Shown here: piece after piece, positions 31,111-43,973 of the stretch
Layout of the letters: every line of letters begins with the position of its first letter
Position numbering within the stretch: the stretch's first letter is position 1
The notes under the pieces: generated by a model
Seen by the model: only the letters and a program-made list of their open reading frames with translations
Databases searched by the model: none
What the model was told of the DNA's origin: nothing
Assembly: GCA_907163345.1 (NCBI GenBank)
Contig: CAJQUN010001302.1
Location: 16,273-80,272 of the forward strand
Length of the DNA stretch: 64,000 nt
Reading direction: 5' to 3'
Source of the DNA: Haberlea rhodopensis
Taxonomy: Eukaryota; Streptophyta; Magnoliopsida; Lamiales; Gesneriaceae
Position numbers and translations under genes: made by a program

Positions 31111-31151
31111 TTTAGATGAATTGTTGGTCTGTGGGATATGTTTAAATTTAC

Positions 31152-33567
31152 TATTATAATTTGAAGAGAGAAATTTATTGTATTGAATGAATCAAACAAT
31201 TATATCAAATGTTCTGCATATGAATAGAAAACTAAAAGAACGAGAAAAACTTACTATAAGATCTAAGCTAACGGTTATTTATGGAAACTAATCAAGATCA
31301 TCTAGTCATCTAACAAGTGGAGTACAGCTGGTATGCCACATAAGCAATTGTATTTTAATACTCCCCTCAAGTCTCAAGATGACAAGTGAATGTTATGAAC
31401 ACTCATCTTGGACAGAAGAATACGAAATCGTGCTGGAAGTAATGGTTTTGTAAACAAGTCGGCTATAATGCACGGACACTGACACGGCTACACTGACACG
31501 ACACGACACGGACATGGATTTTCAAAATTTTAAGGGATACGACACGGCTGAGACACGTCTGTATATTTTTGTAATAATTATACATGTACTATATTGCAAA
31601 ATACTAAAATTCACATTTTTTTAATTCTAAAACAATGTAAAAGCAACAAAAATATTCTTATCAAATTCAAGAAGCATATATATAAATGCGTGTCACTGGA
31701 TACTATCATCAAATACATATTATTTCAATTAACATAAAGTTTAACAAATGCGTCCAAATAAAAGATAACACAAAAAATATTCCTACCAAACTCAAAGCGC
31801 ATATAAATAAATATATGTCACTGAAATCATCATAGCATCACTCATACTAATATCAAATGCATATTACTTCAATTAACATAAAGTTTAACTAACACGTCCA
31901 AATTTCAGTTTAGCTAAACTTTTTAAATTATACAATTATCCCCCAAATGTGTCCTTTCTGTGTCGTACACGACCGACAAGGGTGTCCGATTTTTACGGAG
32001 TGTCCGATACGCCATTTTTAAAAAAAATTAAGGACACGTCATGCGCCGTATCCGACAAGTGTTCGAGAAGTGTCGGTGTCCGGAAAGTGTCTGACACTGC
32101 ACCGAGTGATTTCTAGAAGTATCAGTGCATCATAGCAAGTCGGCCAATTGTAGATGCGAAGCAACATGCATAAGCTTGATAACACTCCTTTGAACCTTTT
32201 CTCGTACAAGATGGTAATCACTCTCGATGTGCTTTGTCCGCTCACGATAAACAGGATTTGAACCTATGTGTATAGCGGCCTGACTATCACACTAAAGGAG
32301 TGTTGGTGTGTCGAAACGAACATTGAGATTCTTTAACAGGGACAGAAGCCAAACAACTTCACATGTGGCTGCTGCCATGGACCGATGCTCAGCTTCAGCT
32401 GATGATTTAGATATGGTTTGCTGCTTTTTCGACTTCCAAGAAACCATAGAATCACCAATGAAAACACAGAACAAGCTCCATAATCTGCATCTGAGAAAAA
32501 ACTAAGTTTATGATCATCTTTTGCATTATAAAATAGTCATTCACCAACCGTTCCTTTAATGTATTTCAATATGGAATATGATGCCTCCATATGCAGAATC
32601 CATGGTGCAGACACAAATTGACTCAACTTATGACCAAAGAATGCTAAATCCGGACGTCTAATAGTCAAATATAATAACCTTCAAATCAACCTTCGATATG
32701 AAGATGGATCAGTCAGCAACTCTCTGTCATCTTGGGACAATTTTATGTTAGCATCCATAGGCGTTGATCTTGCCTTAGCACCAAGAAGACCAGCATCAGT
32801 TATCAATTGTGCATATGAACCCATTAAAAACTGCACTCCTGACTATGATAATTGGTCAAATCTTTCATAGATCCACAATTACAAACAGAACATCGTTGAT
32901 AAACCTTCAAATCTAGGTGCATTAACATCCACTGTGCCTTGGTGTAATGCACTGAGTAATTTCTTAATTTGAAAAACTCTAGGTGCATTACTCTAGTGAA
33001 ATCTATCCTTCAAATCTGTCCAAATTTCATTAGTTGTTAATATATACATCAAACTATCTGCTATCTCACGACTAGCAGAATTCAATATCCAAGCTATCAC
33101 CATGCTATTACACACCATATAACAAATCATCTAATGGTGGTCGCATAATAGATCTATCAACAAAACCGAGTTTATTTTTCGCAGTTAACGCCGTAGAAAC
33201 CGCATGGTTCCATGTGATATAATACGAACCAGTGAGATGATGTGAAACAAGAATCAGACTTGGATGATCTCCATTTTGAAGATAAAATGGATTACCCGAG
33301 TCTTCGAGACTCATTCGAGCAGCTGAATTAGCTTGATTATTTGCAGCTTGTCCTCCCTTCACCATGGAGATTTGATCGAGAAAAAAATGCGCAGCTATCA
33401 AGTCTCTGATGCCATATTATAATTTGAAAAGAGAGATTTAATAAAGCAAACAATTACATCAGATGTTCTGCATATGAACAGAAAACTAAAAGAATGAGAA
33501 AAACTTACTATACGATCTAAGCTAATGGCCATTTATAGAAGCTAAACAAGATACATCTATTCATCTG
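31152..33567 (-). pseudogene. Internally deleted copia element 3 (reverse strand), copy 1
   Basis: Reading the minus strand: a truncated 5' LTR (33567-33415), a primer site TGGCATCAGAGA (33414-33403, initiator tRNA-Met type), Gag (33375-33108: SGNPFYLQNGDHPSLILVSH and NKLGFVDRSIMRPPLDDL), then RT C-terminal remnants (DDRELLTDPSS-like and RPDLAFFGHKLSQFVSAP-like, about 32760-32560). RNase H follows (SMVSWKSKKQQTISKSSAEAE and LLSLLKNLNVRFDTPTLL, 32474-32292), then the 3' LTR (31360-31152). Protease, integrase and most of RT are deleted. A DNA transposon (31463-32135) splits RNase H at its LADLFTKP motif. Not functional. Confidence 0.85.
31463..32135. mobile_element. Non-autonomous DNA transposon, CTATGATGCAC family (copy B)
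   Basis: Inserted in the RNase H frame of the reverse copia remnant. The 8-bp direct repeat CAAGTCGG flanks it (31455-31462, 32136-32143); the next base also matches, so 9 bp is possible. The left end reads CTATAATGCACGGACACT and the inverted right end CTATGATGCACTGATACT. There is no coding capacity. The same insertion, at the same site, is present in copy 2 of the block, so it predates the duplication. Confidence 0.88.
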
Positions 33568-33690
33568 AAATTACACTGTGTGTGTTTGTCTCTGTGTCTT
33601 CAAATTTTGCACTACTAATGTGTTCTATTGTTCCCCGTTTTTATGTGATGAAAAATTCATTGGCCAATCTAGGTAACTTCTAAAAGTTCG

Positions 33691-33722
<32 letters not shown>

Positions 33723-36700
33723 CGAACTCTTTTGGACGAACTCTTTTGGACGAACTCTTTGTCACACGCCTGGACAGTACGCTGAAGGACTTATCAACGA
33801 CATATCTCCTTAATTAGGCAAGTACGAGGTGTAATCTCATGAATTTGATTTGCCTTTATCAAAGATCTTGAAATTATCACACTTTCTGGTGATATCAACT
33901 TTGATATGAAACTACACTTTTAGAATCTAAAAATAGGACGTAAGAAGCTCATGAATATAAATTGTAGTGCTTTTGGTTCATACTGTATTTAAAAAAACAT
34001 ATATATAATAACAAACAGAAACTTATCTAAGTATAAGATTTAAATTTCGAGAAAAACAAGTAATAATAAATCTATGTTTTTAAAAATTATAAAATTTAAA
34101 TATTTTTATACCATAGAGTTATATAATGATTTAAAAGTTACTTCGAGGCTTGCACGTAAGCTCAAATTGTGGATCTAATTTTAGGGGCTTTAACGGTTTG
34201 GGCGGAAAAAGATAACTCGTCGATGCGAGACACTTAGAGCGAAGTTAATTAAATTAATGGATTCAAGCTCTCCCATTGAATTTGCACCTAAAATATTCAA
34301 GCTTTAAACAATAATCAAGAACCACGTTAAAATCTTAAGGAAATATAGGAGTACCTAAATTTTAAAGAAACACAGGAATAATCAATTCAAATCAAACTAT
34401 GTTGCATTAAACATTGAGTCAATTGCAATCTACCCCTGTGGTATTGCTAAAATAATCCCTTGTGGTTTGTAAAACATAACACATTGTCCCCTTATATAGA
34501 GGTGAATGTTTTACACCTATTCATATACCAATGTGGTAAACTGTCTATTTTCAAAACACATACGGGTAACTACCTATTTTGAAAGCAACGGAGTAAACTA
34601 CATATTTTCAAACTACATGGTATAAAAACGGACTATTTGAAAAACCAAATTGTTGCCAAAAAAGCCATAAACATTAGTTGAACTCTTGATTGAGTCAAAT
34701 CACCGTGTTCAAACCAGCCAACAAAATGAGTAATTTTATATTAAATCGGGTAAAAAACATTCTTGATAGTTTAAAAATTGGATTATCCCTACTCATAGGT
34801 CTTATATAAATATCATGCCAGACTCATGTGTATTAAATAATTCGATTTTTTTTTTGTTGATCAGTTAAATAATTCAATATTTAATATTACAAGTGAGTTT
34901 CACACGTATGACTTAGACGTGGCCCAAACAAAGTATCTGGAGAACACCAAGGCTCCTTATTAAGGTAAAAACATGCCACTAAAGAAGTTTGATTCATTAC
35001 AAACAAATTTCAATCAAACGCATACGACCACATAAGGCAATTGAAATTGACATGAAATATGTTTTAAGTTACAAAAGAAACCCCAGAACTTAGCAAAACT
35101 CTAAAAGGTAAAACGGAAACCTCCCTTGCAAAAGTGTAGCCAGCAAGCAGATTTAGAAAACTTCAGAAATACTCTTTAACGTTTAATATCGATATTTTAT
35201 TGAAATACATTGGTTTAAAGAGAGAACACGCTTTCAAAATCTCTCTTGGCTACTAAAAAAATCACAATGGGGAAAATATAGTAGCAAAGGTTAGAAAACA
35301 TGATTTTGCTTGATAGAGAAGGGACCCTTTTGACAGAAAATAGGTCGAGTGGCCTCTTCAACCGCAAAGGGAAAAAGATTCGAGAGAGACACTTTACCAA
35401 GCAAAATATAATGAAGTGTCAATGTTTGATTTGCAAGGCAATGTACAAAAACGTTCTATATATAAAAAAGATATCTTGAAGTGTCTAAGCAAAACACCAT
35501 CGTTTCTCTCTCTAAGCCTTGTTATTTTTGCCCCTACAAATCTTTCACCTAATATGTGTATCACCCTCTTCTCCAAATGGGGTGGCTGCAATCCCTCTTC
35601 TCTCCTCTGAAAAAGTTGTGGATTCGTCTAAACTCTGCTAAGAAGAAGAGTACGCATTCACGTTATTGCATTCTGATTTAATTTTTCACCCGTGATCTTA
35701 CACCAGTTCTTGTAATTTTCCTGGTTTCTCATGTGCCACACAATGACACCTACTTCGAAGTTTCAAACATATAATGCACTAATACTTTTATTAGACAGAT
35801 AAGATTATCAATTTTTACTGCATACAGCTTACTATTTTGAAATGTGATGAATAATATAACTCAAATCCACACATGGTTTCAGGTAAATTCATCAGTAACT
35901 AGACTCATGTCCTAGTTTTCATTTCACTATAACAGTTTCTCTCTCTCTAATGACCATACATTATCCGCGCAGTCGTCATTTAGTTCATATCAGATTCAAG
36001 AAAACAGAATAATCTTCCAATACAGCTAACGTAATACACTTTTGGTGTATTGGTTTCTCAGGTAGAGGGATATATATATTATACGAGGATGTCAAGTCCT
36101 GCCCCTACGAAGACGTGCATGTACTCTGGTCCATATTAGTGGAGTCACGTCCACCGGCCTTGCCACCACTCAAATGACATTTCTCAACATCACACAAACA
36201 GAAGTAACACGGAAGGAAATGGGAGTACAACAACTTACAGACATTGTACTGTACATAAGATAGAAAGGTTTTTATCGGTCAGATTTTGTTTTTTGACTTT
36301 TTACATTTTGGTTCTGGTGTCTCTTTCTCAGAGAATGTTATAATTATAATTATTAATGTTATTCAGTTACTCTAAGATAGTTTGGGTCCTCCAATTTAGA
36401 TCAAAGCTCCAATTTACAAATACTTGTCTAAGAAAGTGGTTGAATGTCTGATGTAAATTGTAAATTCTATTAAATGTCTGTATGTTTTCGTCTATTTTAG
36501 GTGTTGATGTCACAGTTTGATAGGTACAAGATATCGCTTGTTGGGTCCAGCCAGAGTAATAACAAAGCCCATGATTTTTAAAGCCCATTGTCAATTTTAT
36601 TTTATTAGCTTTTCCAAGCAAACACGATCAGACCTAAAAGAGGAGATAGGAGGCAGTGGCCATTTTCAGAAAAACAAGAACAAAAGAAGTTCTGGCAGGA

Positions 36701-37508
36701 ATTTTGAAGCAGACGATCGGAGGTTCATCTGTGGTCCAAATTTGCTGAAATTTGGAAAGCACCTTCACAACTCATCGGTCTTCATTCTGATTGGTGGGAT
36801 TCGGTTTTAGAGCTCCGGAAACGCAAATCTGGTGGCTGGAACAGTAGCCACATTTTTTGTGGTTTCTTACCAAACTTTTGTTCTTGGTTGTTGATTCTTG
36901 TATTGATTATTGAGAATCATTTGTTGCTCTAAGTTGGCGAGCATTTGTGTTGGTTGCTGCTGTAAAAACTCATATCTCTTTGATTATAGTGGATTTGATT
37001 AGGTCTCGTAGGCCTCGTGGTTTTTACTCTTGAAGTTGAAGGGGTTTTCCACGTTAAAAATATCGTGTTGATTGGTTATCGTTCTTGATGGTATATTGCT
37101 CTATATTTGTGGTTCATTGGTTTGTTGATAGGTGAAGGTTTACCTATTGATTTGGGAATTATTGTTTAGCCTTATCCCAACAACTCTTACGAGTAAAAGG
37201 TTGACTTATGAGGTCACAACCAAGGTAGTTGATTCCAATGTCGGTTTTAATAAACTTTACTGGAAATTTCAAGCAATCTTTGATGAGGATTCTAGACAGC
37301 TTGTTCCCCACCACGACTGAAAACTTATGAGTTCTAAACTAAAGTCTAATTTATTCCTTTTTCCTCAGCAAAGAAGGACCCCCAGAGTGTTGGTAAATCG
37401 CGCAAATAAATACTTTCTATTATTAGCTTGTTTCCTTCTTGACTGAAAAAGTAAGACTTCAGAACAAAATTCTGTTTTCCTTCTTATAATGAGAAAAAGG
37501 CATCGAAC
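33568..37508. other. Non-coding stretch of the duplicated block, copy 1
   Basis: No convincing gene. It holds an (AT)n run (33698-33722), three 16-bp repeats CGAACTCTTTTGGA (about 33723-33765), and the dispersed GTGGTAAACTGTCTATTTTC repeat family (34430-34670). At about 36990-37060 there is a retroelement-LTR-like U5 motif (GTGGTTTTTACTC...GGGTTTTCCACG). Frames such as 36517-36810 and 37132-37320 are short and lack recognisable domains. Confidence 0.5.
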
Positions 37509-38142
37509 TAGACCCGACCAAGGGTCATCATCGACCCTGAACCGGACCGTGGTCAACGCGCCGGTTAACCGGGTCAACGGTTCGAAGGATCGGACCCGTA
37601 ACCGGCCCGTCTATAGAACGGCCGGTTAAGGGTCATAATTTTGCTAACCCGTGAACCGTCGGTTAACCGGCGGTTCAAGGGTTATTTTAATTTTTTTTAC
37701 ATTTTTAAATTTAAAATATATGTTATGGTGTAAATTTGAACTCATGAACTCCAAATTGAATAATTAGCTTCAACCACTAAGCTATAAGAGCCTTGTTGAT
37801 CTAAATATAGTGTTATAATTTATATATATTAACCAAACAAATATATCTTACAGATTTTAATTATCTGAGCTTGAATTTCACGTTATTTTATATTTAATCC
37901 ATGGATGAAAACACATTCAAACACATTTTATACTTTATTTCAAATTTTAATAATATTTAAATTTTGTTTAAAAAGTAAGGGTCAAACAGTAACCGTAACC
38001 GTTGGTTAACCGTAACCGTAATCGAAACCGTAACGTAACGGCGGTTCATGAACCGTAACTGGAACCGTCAAGGAAGGTTAAGGTTAAGGGTCGATGTTTT
38101 TTGAACCGTCTAACCGACGGTTCTGAACCGTGGTCGGGTCTA
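37509..38142. mobile_element. Non-autonomous hAT-like element rich in GGTTAACC motifs, copy 1
   Basis: The ends are inverted TAGACCCGACCA / TGGTCGGGTCTA, 12 bp. The flanks CATCGAAC (37501-37508) and CATGGAAC (38143-38150) match at 7 of 8. Both sub-terminal regions are dense in AACCG/CGGTT and GGTTAACC motifs; the centre is AT-rich. 634 bp, no coding capacity. The copy 2 counterpart (60551-62273) has the same flanks and a further hAT insertion inside. Confidence 0.82.
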
Positions 38143-38150
38143 CATGGAAC

Positions 38151-39255
38151 TGGCGGCAAATCATGCTAGAAGTACTTTTTATCAATTTTCATCATGGACA
38201 AATGGATAAAAGCATTTTAACATATGGTCTGGATGGATAAATTATTAGGATTGGAATTTGATTGATGACAAATTTTAGTTTCTTCATAATTAAAACTTTA
38301 GGATGCAATTATTCAAGTTTAACATTTCCAATTCAGCAAATGATCAGGAGCTCACTTTCTCTAACTATATATGTTGGTTAGAGCTTTTTAATGAGAAACA
38401 ATTCGTGTTGAAGGTCCTTTGGGAAAAGAAAAGTGTTGTTCATCTGTCATCTGGACAACATTAAAGCTTCCAACAAACTTTGAATCAGGAAATCAACCTT
38501 TTAGAAATTATTTTATAATTACAAAATGAAATGTACATGTTCGAAAAGACTTGGTTAATAACATTTAGTCCGTAAAACAGTAACAATATTTTCTAGTATA
38601 TTTGAATACTATGCTTCAGCATGACATGACAAACCGTAAGCAGGGAATGGGAATGATGATACCTCTGACAGAATTCAGTTTCACGGACAACATACTGGCC
38701 ACTCAAATAGCAACACCATCCAGATTAGTCAAGACATCTGGGTCAGGATATGTAACATTTTGGATCATAAGACAATAACATTATCAAGAACTGAATTGTG
38801 GGTGGGGATATATTTAGAGTCTAAACCCAAATTTGAAGGTACAGTTTCAGTTGCTACACACACAGTTCTTTAAAAGTTGTTTGATTCATTCTTATCACTC
38901 CAATTTATCGCCTTTATAAACTGATGCAGCTATATCAGAAATGGACAAGAAATCTGAAACATGGGATAATGCCGAGTACAATACATCAAAATTAACACAG
39001 ATTTCTACAGCAAAGGAATATAAGCTCTGCTGTAGTAAAGCTGCTTGATCTTCTCTCAATTCAATCGATTTTTTGTGATTTTCATATGAATTAACTCAAA
39101 ATTAGCAACACCAACAAGAAGTGGGAGGAGGAACTATGGTAGAACAGTCTTGCACAGATACTACATGTTGATGCAGTCAAACTTGGTCGAAATTTTTTTA
39201 CTGTCATTCAAAACTCTCGTTTTTTCTAAGAAATAGTAAAAGTAGAACTTACATT
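38151..39255. other. 3' flank of SurE, non-coding
   Basis: Separates the hAT element from the SurE stop codon. No gene-like frame. The part nearest 39255 on the minus strand would be 3' untranslated sequence; I see no single clear polyadenylation signal. Confidence 0.4.
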
Positions 39256-42200
39256 TCACAGGGAAGAAGAAGAGAAGCATTCAGCCACATCTACCAGCCA
39301 CTGTTTAAAGTAAGCTTCGCTATCGGCCTCTGCAGGAGACAAAGCACCTAAGGGAGTAACAGTTATCTGCAATGAAAAGTGAGAAATTACTAATGGACCA
39401 GCATCACTCAAAGTATACAAAATATGTAAGACATACAAATCCTTCTCGAAGGTTACAGTAGTCTGTGTCAGCATCCTCCACTTGTGATCCCGTGACCTAC
39501 GAAAAGGACACAAAATCGTGATGCTGAATAACTAATGAGGATATGACATCAAAACTTCCTTGAGACTAAGAAAACCACACATATGCTCGTACCAATGATG
39601 TTGACTTAAGTTACAAAAAAATGAATTAACGATGAAACAAAACACAAGTTAAATTTAAAAATTACGTGCTGGCACAGAAAAAGATATCTTTCAAGCATAA
39701 TACCTGAAATCAGGCATTTAATCAGGATTTACTGAAATACTTGTGGTTGTAGAACTATAAACACAGAATACCATCATTGATTGATTTCAACAAGCTCTAG
39801 TGCAATCATCCATATTCTAGCGCGTTTACAAATATCAACTAGCTCTACAGGCAGGGGAATACTTGTATACACTCGGTTTGGCCCCACTTATATACCAAGT
39901 CAATATTAAAACACAACACCTTTTAAATAAAACATACATAAATACATAAATTAATATACAAACCATTTTCGACCAATCATTTTGAGTTGGTCCATAAGTA
40001 GGGCCCAAACCCGATCCGTGCAAGTATTTTCCCTACATGCAGATGCATTTGTAGTAACCCCAAAAGAAAGGAATAAATATCCCAAGAAAAAGTAAAAAAG
40101 AATTTCAATAGAAAAAAAGGCCAACAGATGCTGTGTTGTGATATTCAAATCGTCTCAAATGCTAAAAGGATTTCACAATTACAATCACGTAGCTAAAACA
40201 AACAAGATCATACCTCTCTCTTGAATAATAGATGTTTATGTTTTGTACTCAAGGCCTCTGATTCAGAACTAAGTGATGAATTTGTCTCCATAGTCATAGT
40301 TGAGGACATTTTCTCTCTCTGAGCATCGGAAGTAACTTGAGTCCACCCCATTTTCACAATACTCTTACCTTGCTTGGTCAGCCGATAACCCTGTTCAAAG
40401 GTCAAGGAAGCATTTAGCCATCTTCCTCTTTCAATCAACACAATAAAAAAATGAAGACAAGCACGCAATATCTAGTATCTTTTAATCAATTTAGAGTAAA
40501 GCGAGAAAAAACTAGATGGATTGAAATGCGTTATGAAACAAGTAAAACCATCATTGATCCAAAAAAAAAACACTGAAGGACAAAGTTTACAGAATTGATT
40601 AGACAGCATTAATCATTACAAAAAACATATGTTCATTGACGCGATCAGACCTAAGCTCTAGACTTAGACGTGTCAAAAACATAAATATTCAAGTCAATGT
40701 CAAGTGGCTAAAACAAACCTAAACCTGCCTTATGATTCACAACATTTGTTGGCACATCGATATTTAGGAAACAGTTTCGAGGATAGGTTTTCTTCTTGAT
40801 TTCAGCCATTATGGCACAAATTATGGGCAAACATGCCTCTGCTGCTAGAGTGAAATCATTGATATTACTTCTTCCTCCAACCCTGAAAGTTAGATATCAA
40901 AGTAAACCGAGTTTACATTAAACAAATCTAACGGAAAAAATCTAAGCCCTTATCAATTGAGCGAGATTTAATGAAAATGCTAACGCGCATACCAAGCATA
41001 TGACAGAGAGACAGAAGGCGTTTCATTAAAAAAGGCTTCCCGAGCCCCTGCCACGGTTCCTGAATAAACACTGCATTTATCAAGAAGCAGTCATTAGAAG
41101 CACGGAATTTAATGGTGGCCACGTCAACTCATTACAACAATTCCTTATACACCCATTTAAGGAATAAAAATCATAACGATTAACTTTTGTATGATTTACT
41201 TGTTTGAGGGAAAGGTTGCCCTCAGACTACTGAGCGGTACCTCGTAAGTCACAACACTTATTATTGCTTGTACTCGAACATATCAAGGCTGAATACCATT
41301 TAATTCACATTACTGCACATGAAAAACATACTTGCAGGGAGCCATTTAAGTTTACTTTACTGCAAACTAAACTCTAAGCTAACAGACACATCAGTAAAAG
41401 GATCCAGTGATTAAAAGCAGCTGTACTGACATGTGATAACCACAGTTGCTACCCATATTAACGCCACTGATAACCTGCAAAAGCAGAGATTGAAAGATAA
41501 ATGCATGTAAGATAATTTTCTCACAAAAATCAACAACTGACTAAGATTAGTCGAGAAGTCCTTTAGTTGGCACAAACTATGTTGACTCTCATGGAGGATA
41601 ATCAACTGAAAATGTAGCAAAGAAACAGTTGCTCTTCAATCTAAAGTAAATAACTGAAATGCTGCAATTATATTCCAGTTGCTGAATAGTAAGTACCAGA
41701 TCAGGAATTGAGGGGAAGAGAGCTTTCGAAATTCCCAAAGATGTACAGTCAGCTGGAGTTCCTGAAAGTATCGTACACAACACATGCCAAAGAAATTAAA
41801 AAGTTATAACACCAATAGTTAAGCTACAAAAACAATATGGTACAATGCAGCTCCGATGACATTCCATATGTTAGGATAGTACAAGCTCAATTGTTTAAGA
41901 AACATGTTGTAGTGTGTTGTTTGACAAAGTGCAAAACTCCAGCATTGGGTGGAATGATGTGACCATCAAATGTAGGATGCAAGTAGATGCATATTTTTTT
42001 AGAAAAAAAAACCTAGGCATTCGCCTTTGGACTCAAACTAATCCACAAAGCGTAGGAGGTCAACTGCTTCATCACTGAACTACATCGACCACTTTATGGA
42101 AGGCTTGGTTGTCACGGGGAAAATTAACTAAGTTTGCATATGAAGATGTTTCCCTGCTAATTAGAGAGAGTCAAATTGGCACAACTGTTACATGTGTTTC

Positions 42201-43871
42201 TTATAGATAAAATAGAAACTTTAGTGCTCTCAATACAGCCCAGACTCAGTCTGCTACTTAATAGGGAGGAATATGATAAATCTTATTGATGTTTTCTTGA
42301 TAATCCATTTAATTGGTATAGTCCTGATTTTAGCCAATCTCATCAGTTGCAAATTGCATAAGTAACTCTTTTACTTTTCTACAAATGTGATGTACTTAAA
42401 TATATTTTACTACTTAAATTAATTAGTAAAATTAATTAAACTCTTTACATTTTTCATCTTCCTCCAGGTTAAAGTTGCCAAGGATGGATAACTTGATGCA
42501 AATTGAAAACAATACTTGATTGCCTGCAATGTCCCTCATTTTACCTGGTCACTTAAATCCCTCTTTCTCTGACCTAGGTCTTATTTCTGGGGAGTTTGAA
42601 TCGCTACTAAAAACAATTCTGGCATTGAAACACAAGAGGCTAAATGACAGAAAAACAATGAGCTTTGCAACTTACCAGAAACTGAGAAAGCAATAGCTCC
42701 ACTGATTTCCACTGGCTTGACAGAGACAGCATTTCGCCAAGTAATACTATGGCTAACAGCAGATTTTTCTCTAGAAAATAGAAACAGTAATGTAGCAAGT
42801 AACTAGATTTATCTGATAAGGAATGGAATGATATTGATACATAATTGGACAGTAAATCCATTAGTCAATGACTAAAAACCATCAGTCAGGTATCTAAATG
42901 GTCACTCTATTCAATCACAACCACACTATGCAAAAGCAGAGGGTTGGAGAAATTACTCCGTCTAATTTCCAAAACCATACAGTAATCCTATTCAAAAATT
43001 ACAAGGTTAAAAGTAAATTTGAAAAATGATAATTCTCCTATCAAAAGATTCATCTAAGACATTGACTTAGAAAATTATGCAAAAAACAACACAATTGTCA
43101 TGTAACCTAAACAGAAAAAGTACTTGAAAATTCACTTTGCATGTATATAGGCATAGGCTAATGTTCAGAAAGGCTTTGAATCATAATTTTTACTCGCTCC
43201 GAAATGGGAGTCATCAAAACTCGATCACTTAATTTGCCGTACATAATACCAATGGGAGAAGGAAGCTTAAGTACAATCATCATTCGATCACTTTCCATTT
43301 CATAGCTTTGTTGTTCCTTGTTATTCTCGCTACAAGATCTAAATTAAGTCTACTATCTATCACTCACAGGGAAGAAAATAAGATTTCCCGATATTAACTA
43401 TTAAGTGAGTAAAAGATCATCAATGTTCATACTCTGCCATTCAAATAGATCTCAGGACACAGTTAGACACCGGTCAGCAACTGATAAGTTGGTAACCAAA
43501 CCATCGATCAGTATTCAGAAAGCAAAAAATCGAGTATCAATAATTCCAACCAAATGTACTCTCGTCGAAGCAGAAAAAAAGGGTAGGATAGGAAACACAC
43601 TTGGCTGTTGTACAATGAATCCCAAGTCAATGATTCTTGAAAACAAAAATTGTGCGCGCACACGCATACACAGATAACATTTATAGGGCAAACACAAAAA
43701 TATATTATGCGTAGTGAACACATACGAGTCAGGAGCGCAAACCAAGACGTGGAATCGATCAGAAGAGACGAGCACACGAACGAGAGCTCGGAGGCCAGGA
43801 GCGTCAATCCCGTCGTCATTTGTCACCAACACGATGGGCCGATCGCCGCGGCCGATGATCCTACTCTCCAT
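39256..43871 (-). CDS. SURE: SurE-like 5'/3'-nucleotidase (survival protein SurE), nine exons
   Basis: Exons on the minus strand: 43871-43726, 42770-42676, 41761-41697, 41474-41431, 41070-40993, 40882-40729, 40390-40214, 39496-39437, 39366-39256. They join in frame to 930 nt, 309 residues, a normal plant SurE length. Introns are GT-AG except intron 6 (40728-40391), which is GC-AG (AAG/GCAGGT). SurE proteins are metal-dependent phosphatases acting on nucleoside monophosphates. Metal and active-site residues are present: the NDDG motif at 18-21, the Ser of EKSAVSHS (about 52), and Asn108 in SGVNMGSN. YSGTVAGARE (119-128) and the family-typical C-terminal ITVTPLGALSP follow. No transit peptide is evident. 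The start is the first ATG before the conserved RPIVLVTNDDG strand. The last two exons lie in the duplicated block. Confidence 0.93.
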
Positions 43872-43973
43872 TTTCTTTTTCCCGGCGAAATTTTAGCGGA
43901 CATTTATCAGAGTAAATAAGTGCAACTAAACCAGCGTCTCTGGGTAAGCATACGACAGCGTTTTACAAACACG
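43872..43973 (-). promoter_or_regulatory. Short SurE upstream region
   Basis: About 100 bp between the SurE start codon and a repeat at 43974. The part next to the ATG (pyrimidine- and GC-rich on the coding strand) is likely 5' leader. I see no clear TATA box, so the promoter probably reaches into, or is TATA-less beside, the repeat. Confidence 0.35.

Larger units (their letters stand above)
31111..39857. repeat. Duplicated block, copy 1
   Basis: Matches 54054-64000 in the same orientation over its full length with high identity, broken by small indels and one 1.1-kb insertion in copy 2. It contains a reverse copia remnant, two DNA transposons, non-coding sequence and the last two exons of SurE. 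The left limit is set by the insertion of copia element 2; the right limit is only where copy 2 leaves the window, so the true unit may be larger. Confidence 0.93.

Noticed and set aside
36517..37320. Frames of 97 and 62 codons in the duplicated block
   Set aside because: Copy 2 alters or shortens them by indels and neither shows a recognisable domain.
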